Assembly: GCA_035311445.1 (NCBI GenBank)
Contig: DATGCX010000451.1
Location: 1-64,000, forward strand
DNA from: JAJPKK01 sp035311445
GTDB taxonomy: Bacteria > Pseudomonadota > Alphaproteobacteria > Rhizobiales > Xanthobacteraceae
Reading direction: 5' to 3'
Length of the DNA stretch: 64,000 nucleotides
Positions 8,156-16,036 of this stretch are shown here, one piece after another. Below the pieces are notes generated by a model. The model worked only from the letters and a program-made list of their open reading frames with translations. It had not been told where the DNA came from and made no database searches. A program made the position numbers and the translations under genes. Each line of letters starts with the position of its first letter. Within the stretch, counting starts at the first letter, position 1.

Positions 8156-9490
8156 CTAGTGGTCGTGGCCTTCGTCTTCGTCTTCGTCGTCTTCGTCATG
8201 CTTGAAGACGGCGACGCACCCGTTATTTGATCCACAGATTGCCGCGCCGTTGGTCGTGGTGTCTCCACCAGCGCCAACCACCGCGGCGGGCGCGACCTGC
8301 GGACTGAAGATGAGATTGCGCTTGGAATCGGCCGCCACCGAGTGTGACCCGCTAGACACCGGAATGGTTTCGATCAGCACGCTGGTCCCATCGACGACGC
8401 CCAAGACAGGGGTTAGAACGCCTTTGGTGCGAAACGCGCTGGCGCCGAGATAATAACGATCGTCGCCCTTATTGAACCAGACTTCATCTGATCCGGTGAT
8501 GCCGGTAACGACGGCGGTATTCTTGGTCCTGGCGTTGATGACCAGCGTCGTAGTGCTGCCGGGAAGGTTATTCGGGGTGCAGCCAAGCAGCAGATTGTCG
8601 TGCGGGCCCACTGTCGCGCCGTTCGGTCCGCAGGCGGTGAGCGGAACCACTCCGGTGTTTGTGGCCGGATTGAACGCGCCCTCCACCGCCTTCGGATGAG
8701 CCGGATCGGTCACCAGCAAGCCGCCGCTGCAGGTGTTGACTGGTGAAAGGGTGCAGCCAGGCGGGTTGTTAGCGATGGTCGGGATCGATGTATAGAAGCG
8801 CTTGGTCTTCGGATCCCACGCGGGTTGCTCGATCGAGCCGCCGGGAGGCATAATCGCGGGGTCCACGGTGATCTTGATGATCTTCGCCACATGGGAGACC
8901 GGATCATCGCCGTTCGCCGAGAACAGCGTTGCGAAGGGAGGATCCTCGGCATTGTTGGCGGCGAGCAGCAACCTGCCGTCGGTCGTCAGGGCCATTTCAT
9001 CGACCCGGGTCGTGCCGCCGGTGCTGATGATTTGCTTGATAGGGGTCACGGCCGCATTGAGATCGATTACTTTCAGGGTGCTGTCGCCGTCGCCGGCATA
9101 GAGCCAGCGCCCATGCGATGTCACGCCATCCGGGCCGGAGATGTCGTTGTTGACGGTGCCGTTCGCTCTGAGTTTGATGCCGACAAAGCCGCCGATGGTC
9201 CGTTGGAACTTGAGGTTATTGGTGTTGATGATATCGATCCCCGAATTCGAACGATCAGCCAGATAATATTCTGCTCGGTCCGGATTGACCCAGCTGATAT
9301 CGAACGAACGCAGCGGATGGCCCGGGATTTGGACGGCCGTCAGGCACTTGGTTTGTGTTGGCGCCGGGGTCCCTGGAGGACCCTGGCATGGCGCGGCGGC
9401 AGCGGATGAAGATACAAGGGATGCGGCACCGAGCAGCGCAGGCGCCGCGGTGGCGCAGAAATGCGCAAACAACTTCTTACAACTTGTCAT
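8156..9490 (-). CDS. Exported beta-propeller (YncE/NHL-like) protein with acidic His tail; candidate T2SS substrate
   Basis: 444 residues from ATG 9490, which has GGGAGGG five bases upstream; the frame extends to 9538 but without a ribosome site. A signal peptide (MTSCKKLFAHFCATAAPALL... to AAAA) is followed by repeated blades such as ISGPDGVTSHGRWLYAGDGD, STLKVIDLNA, VDEMALTTDGRLLLAANN and SGSHSVAADSKRNLIFSPQ, typical of seven-bladed DNA-damage/NHL-type propellers. The tail HDEDDEDEDEGHDH could bind divalent metal. The gene sits between the two halves of the T2SS locus, so I infer it may be a secreted substrate. Enzymatic activity is unknown. Confidence 0.75.
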   Translation of the reverse strand: MTSCKKLFAHFCATAAPALLGAASLVSSSAAAAPCQGPPGTPAPTQTKCLTAVQIPGHPLRSFDISWVNPDRAEYYLADRSNSGIDIINTNNLKFQRTIGGFVGIKLRANGTVNNDISGPDGVTSHGRWLYAGDGDSTLKVIDLNAAVTPIKQIISTGGTTRVDEMALTTDGRLLLAANNAEDPPFATLFSANGDDPVSHVAKIIKITVDPAIMPPGGSIEQPAWDPKTKRFYTSIPTIANNPPGCTLSPVNTCSGGLLVTDPAHPKAVEGAFNPATNTGVVPLTACGPNGATVGPHDNLLLGCTPNNLPGSTTTLVINARTKNTAVVTGITGSDEVWFNKGDDRYYLGASAFRTKGVLTPVLGVVDGTSVLIETIPVSSGSHSVAADSKRNLIFSPQVAPAAVVGAGGDTTTNGAAICGSNNGCVAVFKHDEDDEDEDEGHDH

Positions 9491-9577
9491 GAGACCCTCC
9501 CAAGACGAGCCATTCCACACATGGCTCCTCTGTACCATCGGTCATCTAGGAGGTGATTTCCAGGCAATTTTCAGTAT

Positions 9578-9592
9578 TGGCACAAAGAATGC
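9578..9592 (+). promoter_or_regulatory. Sigma-54-like -24/-12 promoter candidate upstream of gspD
   Basis: TGGCAC-AAAGA-ATGC matches the RpoN consensus TGGCAC-N5-TTGC at all but one position, with the required spacing between GG and GC. It points to gspD, whose start is 555 bases downstream. On the opposite strand TGGAAAAAATTCTGC (9591-9605) has the same GG/GC spacing and points to the beta-propeller gene. The rest of 9491-10146 is AT-richer than its surroundings and has no convincing gene. Confidence 0.35.
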
Positions 9593-10146
9593 AGAATTTT
9601 TTCCAGTGCGTCAGAAATGCATCAGTTTCCTAGGCGACTTAGCAGGTTAAGATCAAGATTAGATGATGTTTTTATTGTGTCAATACAGTGGACACACTCC
9701 CTGACGCCCAGCGAAGCAACAATTATTGTTGTGTCAGAGATTTTTGCCATTTGTTGAAACCTTTGGCTGTGAGCGCTTTTGCCAACGGCAGAAGTCATGT
9801 GGGCCTTTGTTGTCCCAGTATGCGGGAAGAAGCTGATCGACCCGTCCGGACGGGACGCGAAGCTGCCCTAAGGTGTCACTTTTTCAACATGAATTCCTCA
9901 AGAAAATGAAATCGAAATTGAGTGTCCCGATTAACGACCGGAGTCGTCATTTGCACAATTCTCTGCTATTGCGAAGCGGGATTTTTAGAAGTGGGGAGAG
10001 TGATGCACGTTGAGTCGGGTTCCAAATGCAGCTATGTTCGCTGCGGGGCGTCACTGGCATTCCAAATTCCTGAGTCACCTGAAGGTCGTTAAGTGGCCGG
10101 TCGGGATTTGGTAAGAATTGTGACATTGGCGAGGGGCCGCGTAAAA

Positions 10147-12531
10147 ATGCATAGGTTGGGTGGGGCGCGGCACTACCGGCCGCTTCACGGCGTATCGTGC
10201 GCGGCGTTTTTTGCCCTGTATTTGGCCGTTCTGGCGGCCTGCGGCCAGCTGCCTATCAACAACAACCAGGAGGTTAGCAAAGGCCCCGAGATCATGGATC
10301 AGGTGCGCTCACTTGACCTCCTGCCGCGGTTTCCACAGCAGCGCGAGCAGGCTGGGCCAAGCGGCGGCACCGGTGTCAAGCCACAGATTTACAATGGGGT
10401 GACGGTGTCGGCCGTCGAGGGAGCGCGGCCTCAACCGACCCGGAGTGGCGAAGGTTACGAGCTTAACTTCGAAAACACCCCTATTGCGTCGGTTGCAAAA
10501 GTCGTCCTCGGCGACATCCTGGGAACCGGATACACCATCGATCCGCGCGTCATGGGAATGATCAGCCTGTCATCCGGCCGGCCGGTCCCGAAATCAGATC
10601 TGCTGTTCGTTCTTGAGAATGCTTTGCGCCTGAGCGGCGTCGTCCTCATCAAGGATGTCCAGGGCTATCGACTGATACCGCTTGGCGATGCAGTCGGCGC
10701 CGGCAACCTGGATCAGACCGAGGCGCACGCCGAGGCGGGCTATGGGGTTTCGGTGGTTCCACTGCGTTACGTGTCCGCTTCCACATTGATCAAGCTGCTC
10801 GACAGCTTTGCGACCAAGCCCGGGACGGTGCGGGCCGATGCGTCACGTAACATGCTGCTCATTCAGGGCAGCGGCGCCGAGCGTCGGACTGCGATTGAAA
10901 CCGTGCTCGGCTTCGACGTTGACTGGATGCGCGGGCAATCGGTCGGCATATTCCCGATCCGTTACACCTCTCCCGAGCTGATCATAACGGAGCTGGAAAA
11001 GATCATGGATTCCGGCGAAGGGGGGCTCAGTCAGAATACCCTCAAGTTTCAGCCCGTCACGCGGCTGAACGCCGTTATGGTGGTCGCCCGCAAGCCCGAT
11101 CTCTTGCGGTCAGCCGAGACCTGGATCAAGCGGCTCGACGCCGCCGATACATCTTCGGCGCGGGCCGGCGTGCATGTGTACCACGTCAAGTATGGCGAGG
11201 CGCGCCAGCTTGCCCGTGTGCTGAACGACATTTTCGGCGGCGGCGGCGGCGCCTCGTTTGAAACCCCGGCGGGCCAAGTCGCTCCGCGCGGCGGCTTGGG
11301 CATATCGTCGAGCGCCGACCGCTTGTCGCCTCAGAGTCCCTCGGCGAGCGCCAATGTTACCTTTGGGGGCTCGGTCGGCGGTGGCGGCGCCGTCAGCGGT
11401 GGCGGCGGCGGCCTCGGTGGTGGCGGCGGCCTCGGCGGCGGCGGAAGAGCGGGAGCGGCTGGCGGCGGGGGCGCGGCCGGCTTTGGCACGCTCGGCCGTC
11501 AAGCGGGGCAGGCCACAGATCAAAGTGCTCTGGAGGGCCGCACGCCCACGGGCGGCGGCGGCCAGCCGGTGCTCGAAGGGGTGCGCATCACGGCCGACGT
11601 GGTTGCCAATACCCTGCTGGTCTATGCGAGCACGGAAAACTACCAGATCGTCGAGCGGACCATCGTGCAGCTTGATCGTCCGCAGCTGCAGGTCGCAATC
11701 GACGCAACTGTCGCCGAGGTCACGCTCAACGATAACCTCACCTATGGCGTTCAGTTCTTTCTCCAGAGCAAGGACAGCGGCGTGCGCGGCACGGTGTCCA
11801 ACATACCGACGTCGCCGCCGGGCGTGCCGTCTGTGAACGCGGCAGGCTTGGTCGGCGCGGCCCTCAATCGGGCATTCCCGGGTTTCAATTTTCTGATCGG
11901 CTCGGAATCCACGCCTAACGTGGTTCTCGACGCCCTGCACGCCGTGACAACTACCAAGGTGCTGTCGAATCCGTCGCTGGTCGTCATCGACAATCAAGTG
12001 GCGACCCTGATGGTCGGAAGCGACGTGCCGATCTCGACCGGCTCCGCGAACGTGCTGTCGGCCTCCAATACGATCGTCAACACCATCGACTATCGCAGCG
12101 TGGGCATCATCCTGCGCGTGGTGCCACGCATCAGCCCCAACGGCAATGTGCGGCTCGACATCGAGCAGGAGATCAGCCAGGTTCAGAACACCACAGGCGT
12201 CGGCGGCAATCCGACCTTCTCGCAACGTAAGGTCAAGAGTTCGATCGCGGTCGCGAGCGGTCAGACCGTGTTGCTGGCGGGATTGATCCAAGAGCAGCAA
12301 AATCTCACCCGCGGCGGCATTCCGATCCTCGATCAGATTCCCAAACTGGGTGACGCCTTCTCGCATCAGGCCAAGGACAACACCCGCACCGAGCTGATTG
12401 TCTTCATTCGCCCGCAGATCATTCGCGACAGCGTCGATGCCAGTTTCGTCGGGGAGGAGTTGCGTACCAAGCTGCGCGGCATCATCGGACCACTTCCGCC
12501 GGAAGTTACCCACACGCCGAAGGTTCGTTAG
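10147..12531 (+). CDS. gspD: T2SS outer-membrane secretin GspD
   Basis: 794 residues from the ATG at 10147, preceded by GAGGGG; a GTG at 10093 would add 18 residues. A lipoprotein-type signal ends LAVLAAC with Cys at residue 32. N0-N3 domains follow (YELNFENTPIASVAKVVLGD, VSVVPLRYVSASTLIKLLDS, GIFPIRYTSPELIITELEKI, VHVYHVKYGEARQLARVLND). N3 is broken by a long Gly-rich loop. The secretin core has VPISTGSANV, VGIILRVVPRIS, SGQTVLLAGLIQEQ and the closing GDAFSHQAKDNTRTELIVFI. It forms the outer-membrane exit channel. Transcribed away from the gspE set, with the peptidase gene just downstream. Confidence 0.95.
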   Translation: MHRLGGARHYRPLHGVSCAAFFALYLAVLAACGQLPINNNQEVSKGPEIMDQVRSLDLLPRFPQQREQAGPSGGTGVKPQIYNGVTVSAVEGARPQPTRSGEGYELNFENTPIASVAKVVLGDILGTGYTIDPRVMGMISLSSGRPVPKSDLLFVLENALRLSGVVLIKDVQGYRLIPLGDAVGAGNLDQTEAHAEAGYGVSVVPLRYVSASTLIKLLDSFATKPGTVRADASRNMLLIQGSGAERRTAIETVLGFDVDWMRGQSVGIFPIRYTSPELIITELEKIMDSGEGGLSQNTLKFQPVTRLNAVMVVARKPDLLRSAETWIKRLDAADTSSARAGVHVYHVKYGEARQLARVLNDIFGGGGGASFETPAGQVAPRGGLGISSSADRLSPQSPSASANVTFGGSVGGGGAVSGGGGGLGGGGGLGGGGRAGAAGGGGAAGFGTLGRQAGQATDQSALEGRTPTGGGGQPVLEGVRITADVVANTLLVYASTENYQIVERTIVQLDRPQLQVAIDATVAEVTLNDNLTYGVQFFLQSKDSGVRGTVSNIPTSPPGVPSVNAAGLVGAALNRAFPGFNFLIGSESTPNVVLDALHAVTTTKVLSNPSLVVIDNQVATLMVGSDVPISTGSANVLSASNTIVNTIDYRSVGIILRVVPRISPNGNVRLDIEQEISQVQNTTGVGGNPTFSQRKVKSSIAVASGQTVLLAGLIQEQQNLTRGGIPILDQIPKLGDAFSHQAKDNTRTELIVFIRPQIIRDSVDASFVGEELRTKLRGIIGPLPPEVTHTPKVR

Positions 12532-12619
12532 TTATGCCGACGCTGACATGCGTTTCCACGCACGATTCCGAGTGGGATGAAGCGTTGGAACCGCAATACG
12601 AGTTCCGTGGTGCCGCGGA

Positions 12620-13285
12620 GTGGCCTTACAATCGAGCGCGTGGATGATCTTGACACCGTCATCGCCACTGCTGGCGCGCTGGTACGCCGTCGTGTCGCAA
12701 ACCACGTCGGCGATGCGGGCGATCGACATCGCAGCGTTCATCGGCGTGGCGGTCCTTGGCGTCATCGCAAGCGTCATTCTGGTTCCCGATTGGCGCGGCG
12801 TTTCGGGCGCCGGCCTCGCGGTGCTCATGGTTGCCATCGCGGTGGTCGATACGCGCCGGTTCATTATTCCCGATGAGTTGAGCGCCGCAGCGCTCGCGCT
12901 CGGCCTTGTTTACGCGCTAATGGAGGACACCGACATATGGGCGCAGGCCGTCGCGTGGTCGGCCTTCCGGGGCGCCATGTCCGCCCTGGCCTTCTTCGGC
13001 GTGCGCGCCTTCTACCGCCGCCTGCGCGGACGCGAAGGCATCGGGCTCGGCGATGTCAAGCTTGCCGGAGTCGCCGGCGTCTGGCTCGACTGGTCGATCA
13101 TTCCTATTGCGATCGAGATCGCGGCCGTTGCTGCGCTCGGAGCTTACCTGATCCGGCACTTTTATTTCCGCCGCGTCAGTCCGACGACGCGAATGCCGTT
13201 CGGCCTGTTCCTGGCGCCTGCGATTTGGATCGGCTGGCTCCTTGAAACGACACTGCTTGCGTATCCCTGGGCATCCTCGTTCTAG
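12620..13285 (+). CDS. Prepilin peptidase (A24 family), GspO-like without the N-terminal methylase domain
   Basis: Up to 221 residues from a GTG at 12620; an ATG at 12644 is an alternative and no start has a strong ribosome site. About six membrane helices are seen. The two catalytic aspartates of A24 peptidases are present: VVDTRRFIIPDEL and GLGDVKLAG (GxGD motif). The usual N-terminal cytosolic cysteine/zinc domain that methylates the pseudopilin N-terminus is missing, so this is a short, CpaA-like form. It would cut GspG and GspH leaders at the inner membrane. It lies 88 bases after gspD and probably shares its transcript. Confidence 0.85.
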   Translation: MALQSSAWMILTPSSPLLARWYAVVSQTTSAMRAIDIAAFIGVAVLGVIASVILVPDWRGVSGAGLAVLMVAIAVVDTRRFIIPDELSAAALALGLVYALMEDTDIWAQAVAWSAFRGAMSALAFFGVRAFYRRLRGREGIGLGDVKLAGVAGVWLDWSIIPIAIEIAAVAALGAYLIRHFYFRRVSPTTRMPFGLFLAPAIWIGWLLETTLLAYPWASSF

Positions 13286-13404
13286 AGATCGCTATCGTTC
13301 CAGAACGCTGCGAGGTCCGATGTGACGAGCTGAAATGCGAACCGAACAGGCAGGCAACATCATTGCGCAAGCCGATTGGTAGGCAGAATCACCGGAGAGC
13401 AATT

Positions 13405-13899
13405 ATGTACAAGATCGCAAGTTTCATCTCTGCCGGAGTCATTTTTTGTGCTGGCGTCATGCCGGTTGCGCACGCCGGTTCCATCGTTGCGGGACGCGGC
13501 TCCGTCTATGGCAACGAACTGACGGCCGCGGCGAGGCGGATCATTCCGCGGGCGCTGCGCGGCGACCCCCACGCTCAGGCGATCCTCGGCTTCATGTACG
13601 CCAATGGCCGTGGCGTTCCACAGTCCGACGATATCGCCGTCAACTGGTATCTGCAGTCGGCAGAGGGCGGCGATTCGACCGGCCAGTATCTGCTCGGCCT
13701 CATGTACGACAAGGGCTACGGCATCACCCAGGATGTCGTTCTTGCCCACAAATGGCTCAACCTCGCGGCCGCGCACGCGCCGCGGCAGAACCGCGAAAAT
13801 GTCCTGCGGCTGCGTGAAGCCGTGGCCACCAAGATGACCCGCGACCAACTCGATCTGGCCCATCAGCTAGCGATCGATTTCGTTCCAAGCCGGCGATGA
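13405..13899 (+). CDS. Exported Sel1-repeat protein
   Basis: 164 residues from ATG 13405, five bases after GGAGAG; an upstream start at 13363 lacks a ribosome site. The signal peptide MYKIASFISAGVIFCAGVMP...AHA is followed by two to three Sel1-like helical repeats (AILGFMYANGRGVPQSDDIA, YLLGLMYDKGYGITQDVVLA, HKWLNLAAAHA). Such repeats serve as protein-binding scaffolds in the periplasm. It follows the prepilin peptidase in the same direction, about 120 bases away, but a direct T2SS role is only a guess. Confidence 0.8.
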   Translation: MYKIASFISAGVIFCAGVMPVAHAGSIVAGRGSVYGNELTAAARRIIPRALRGDPHAQAILGFMYANGRGVPQSDDIAVNWYLQSAEGGDSTGQYLLGLMYDKGYGITQDVVLAHKWLNLAAAHAPRQNRENVLRLREAVATKMTRDQLDLAHQLAIDFVPSRR

Positions 13900-14000
13900 T
13901 TGCGCGCGGGTAGCGGCGGGGTTTCGACAGCACTAGCGCTAAAGCAGATTCCGGTCAGTTTGGGCGGTCACCTCCCTTTCTTTGGCCCGCGCTTGCGCAG

Positions 14001-14114
14001 GGCCGGGAGGGGTGACGGCGGTTCAGCATATGTGGCCCTGCAGTAGCATGCAGGCGCCGCTGTTACCCCCGGACTGCCTGCGGCAGTTCCGACCGTCCTC
14101 CTCCAGGGGAGGGT
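14001..14114. repeat. Dispersed palindromic repeat, family D, copy 1
   Basis: This 114-base stretch matches the reverse complement of 56341-56470, including GGCCGGGAGGGG, GCGGTTCAGCATA and CCCCGGACTGCCT followed by GGCAGT. It contains short internal hairpins and fills the 313-base gap 13900-14212, in which no gene is seen. Confidence 0.8.
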
Positions 14115-14212
14115 GCCCACATATTCCGCAATCGATCCGCAAATGAACCTGCGACCGATGCCGTTCGACAACCGGGAGAAGGGAAATGAACCGCTGACGA
14201 CAGGAGGCTCTG

Positions 14213-14596
14213 ATGAGCTTCGCAAACCGCCTCATACCATTGCTCGCGTCGCTTTTCACGCTATTCTGCGCGCCGGCGCAGGCCGTGGATTATGAGGTCG
14301 GTGCCAAGCTCGTCTGCGATACCCAGGCACAGGTGGAGCGCTTCGTCGCTCTGTTCACCGGCGACGCGCAAGCCGCCATTCGGGTCGTCAACGCCGAGGA
14401 ACAGAATCCCACCGCTTGCGCGATCGTCAGCGTCGCCTATGTGCGCGGCCCGCAAATCGGAATGGCGCGGCATGGTGACAGCTCTTTCGAGATCGTGCGC
14501 GTACTGGTGATCGGCATCGAAACTGAAGACGGCATCCGCGTGGTCCGTCCGGCCGCATATTTCTCGCTGTTCGGCATCAAAGAGTACGCAGTCTGA
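14213..14596 (+). CDS. Small exported protein of unknown function
   Basis: 127 residues with a strong ribosome site (AGGAGG, five bases before ATG). The signal peptide is MSFANRLIPLLASLFTLFC with cleavage after AQA. The mature domain of about 100 residues has two cysteines (LVCDTQAQ and TACAIVSV) that could pair, and a predicted alpha/beta mix. I do not recognise a family. It is transcribed alone between two gaps with no neighbours that suggest a role. Confidence 0.65.
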   Translation: MSFANRLIPLLASLFTLFCAPAQAVDYEVGAKLVCDTQAQVERFVALFTGDAQAAIRVVNAEEQNPTACAIVSVAYVRGPQIGMARHGDSSFEIVRVLVIGIETEDGIRVVRPAAYFSLFGIKEYAV

Positions 14597-14981
14597 GTTC
14601 AGACCTGTGAATGGAGCCGGTCGTTTCGGTGCCGCGTACAGCCTCACGCTCTCAAGTAGCACGTGAACTTGAGCGCATCCACCCACGAATTTGCTCGTTG
14701 ATTCGTCCCTGAAGGGCGGGAACGGCTTGTGCGCCGCAACGATGATCGGCATCGTCGCATAAACAGCCTGAGTCTGCCATCGAATAAGCAAATTTGAACT
14801 GATTTCCCAAAGAAATTCAGCAGGCTGGCGGCTCCAGGCACAGGACCAAAAGCCCAATTGAGAACGTGTGGCAGCCGCGACGGTGCCGTTTCATCGAGAA
14901 AAATAGGAGAATCAGTTACTCCACTCGGGGGGGGCACCGGGGGCGTTTTCCACTTCCAGATTCTGCCAGAGGGGTGCTTGC
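14597..14981. other. Non-coding gap
   Basis: 385 bases between two small exported-protein genes. It holds a run of G (near 14928-14946) and no gene, RNA or clear promoter that I can support. Confidence 0.5.
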
Positions 14982-15557
14982 ATGGCGTTGTCCCGCAGTA
15001 CCAAGCTTCTTCTCCTGCTGCCGTGTCCTGCCATGGTATGCTTGTCGGCCTCGTTGGAGGATGTGGTCGCTTCGTCGCAGTGCCTGCCCTCGGCGGAAGC
15101 CGTTCGCCAGGAATATCCGGGCGCTTGGGCGTCGTGGAGCATGCACGAACCTGATCACAAGGGCGTCAGGTGCTGGTTTCCGGTCATGCGCGAAAATCAT
15201 GCCCGGCGCATTGAGGGGCCGCCGCGCAAAAACGAGGCCTCGCACAAAGACGAGGCGTCGCGCAAAGACGAGGCGTCGCCGCGCAGAGATACCGCCGAAC
15301 ACCGCCGGACCAAACCGGTCGTTGAAAACAGGTTGCCGGATGACACCACGCCGCCCGCATCGGCAGATGAGATGAATGCACTTGGCTGGAGCTTCCGCAG
15401 CCGGACCACAAGAATTGGCGCCACAATAACATTCGACTGGAATGCCATGGCCGGCGTCTCATTCGACGATCGTTTTGCCGCGGCTTTCGAGGTCAGCTCA
15501 GTCAGCCAGCCATCCGTCATCCAGCGCATGATGGACCCGGTTGGAGCCATTCCGTAG
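14982..15557 (+). CDS. Exported protein with charged KDEAS repeats, function unknown
   Basis: 191 residues with a hydrophobic N-terminus (STKLLLLLPCPAMVCLSAS). The first part contains two cysteines (SSQCLPSAE, GVRCWFPVM); the segment resembles small proteins with 'C.s...v....p.a...W......G..CWy'. At 15231-15293 a short coding repeat gives KNEAS-HKDEAS-RKDEAS-PRRD, a highly charged linker. The C-terminal ~60 residues are polar. No family recognised. The start is inferred from the signal-like N-terminus and lacks a strong ribosome site. Confidence 0.55.
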   Translation: MALSRSTKLLLLLPCPAMVCLSASLEDVVASSQCLPSAEAVRQEYPGAWASWSMHEPDHKGVRCWFPVMRENHARRIEGPPRKNEASHKDEASRKDEASPRRDTAEHRRTKPVVENRLPDDTTPPASADEMNALGWSFRSRTTRIGATITFDWNAMAGVSFDDRFAAAFEVSSVSQPSVIQRMMDPVGAIP

Positions 15558-16036
15558 GGGCGGCACGGGCTGTCAGCGATCGCACAGAAACGGCGAGTAG
15601 ATCGCTTCAACCAATCTCAATCTGAAGGGGCCGGAGCATCGGTGATGTAGGGTCGCCCCTACAATCGGCAATGTTGTAGGACGCGGCTTGTGGGCCTGCC
15701 AAGGCTCGTAGTCATGCGATCGATCGTGAAGCGCTCAAGCCTCACGTTGTGAGTGCGTGAAAACTCCGATGCTGCAACGCCTGTCGGCCTTTCGGCTGCG
15801 CGGACGCTCAGTTTGTACGCGTCGAGGACGCCGATGATCTTTGGCGGCCAGAATGACGGGGGTCTGCTCAAGGTCGGCGTGGCAGAAAGGGAACGTAGGG
15901 GGTGGGCAGCCAAGTCCAACCCATGAGAAGCGCGCCGGAACGGACGCACTCCCGGACAAGCGGTCCGCGATTTAGGCCCCCGTGGAACATGCCCCTGCAA
16001 TCGCGTCGCCGCGACACTCGAAGATGGGAAAAACGC
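15558..16036. other. Gap where a 2-oxoacid oxidoreductase beta gene might be expected
   Basis: 479 bases downstream of the minus-strand gamma/alpha oxidoreductase gene. No reading frame here shows thiamine diphosphate-binding motifs of a beta subunit, and no other gene is supported. Confidence 0.5.

Noticed and set aside
9688..9909. Small plus-strand frame in the gspD upstream gap
   Set aside because: Poor codon bias, no ribosome site, no signal; probably part of the regulatory region.
11110..12513. 467-codon minus-strand frame opposite gspD
   Set aside because: Low-complexity Ala/Arg-rich translation of the Gly-rich secretin on the other strand; no start signal.
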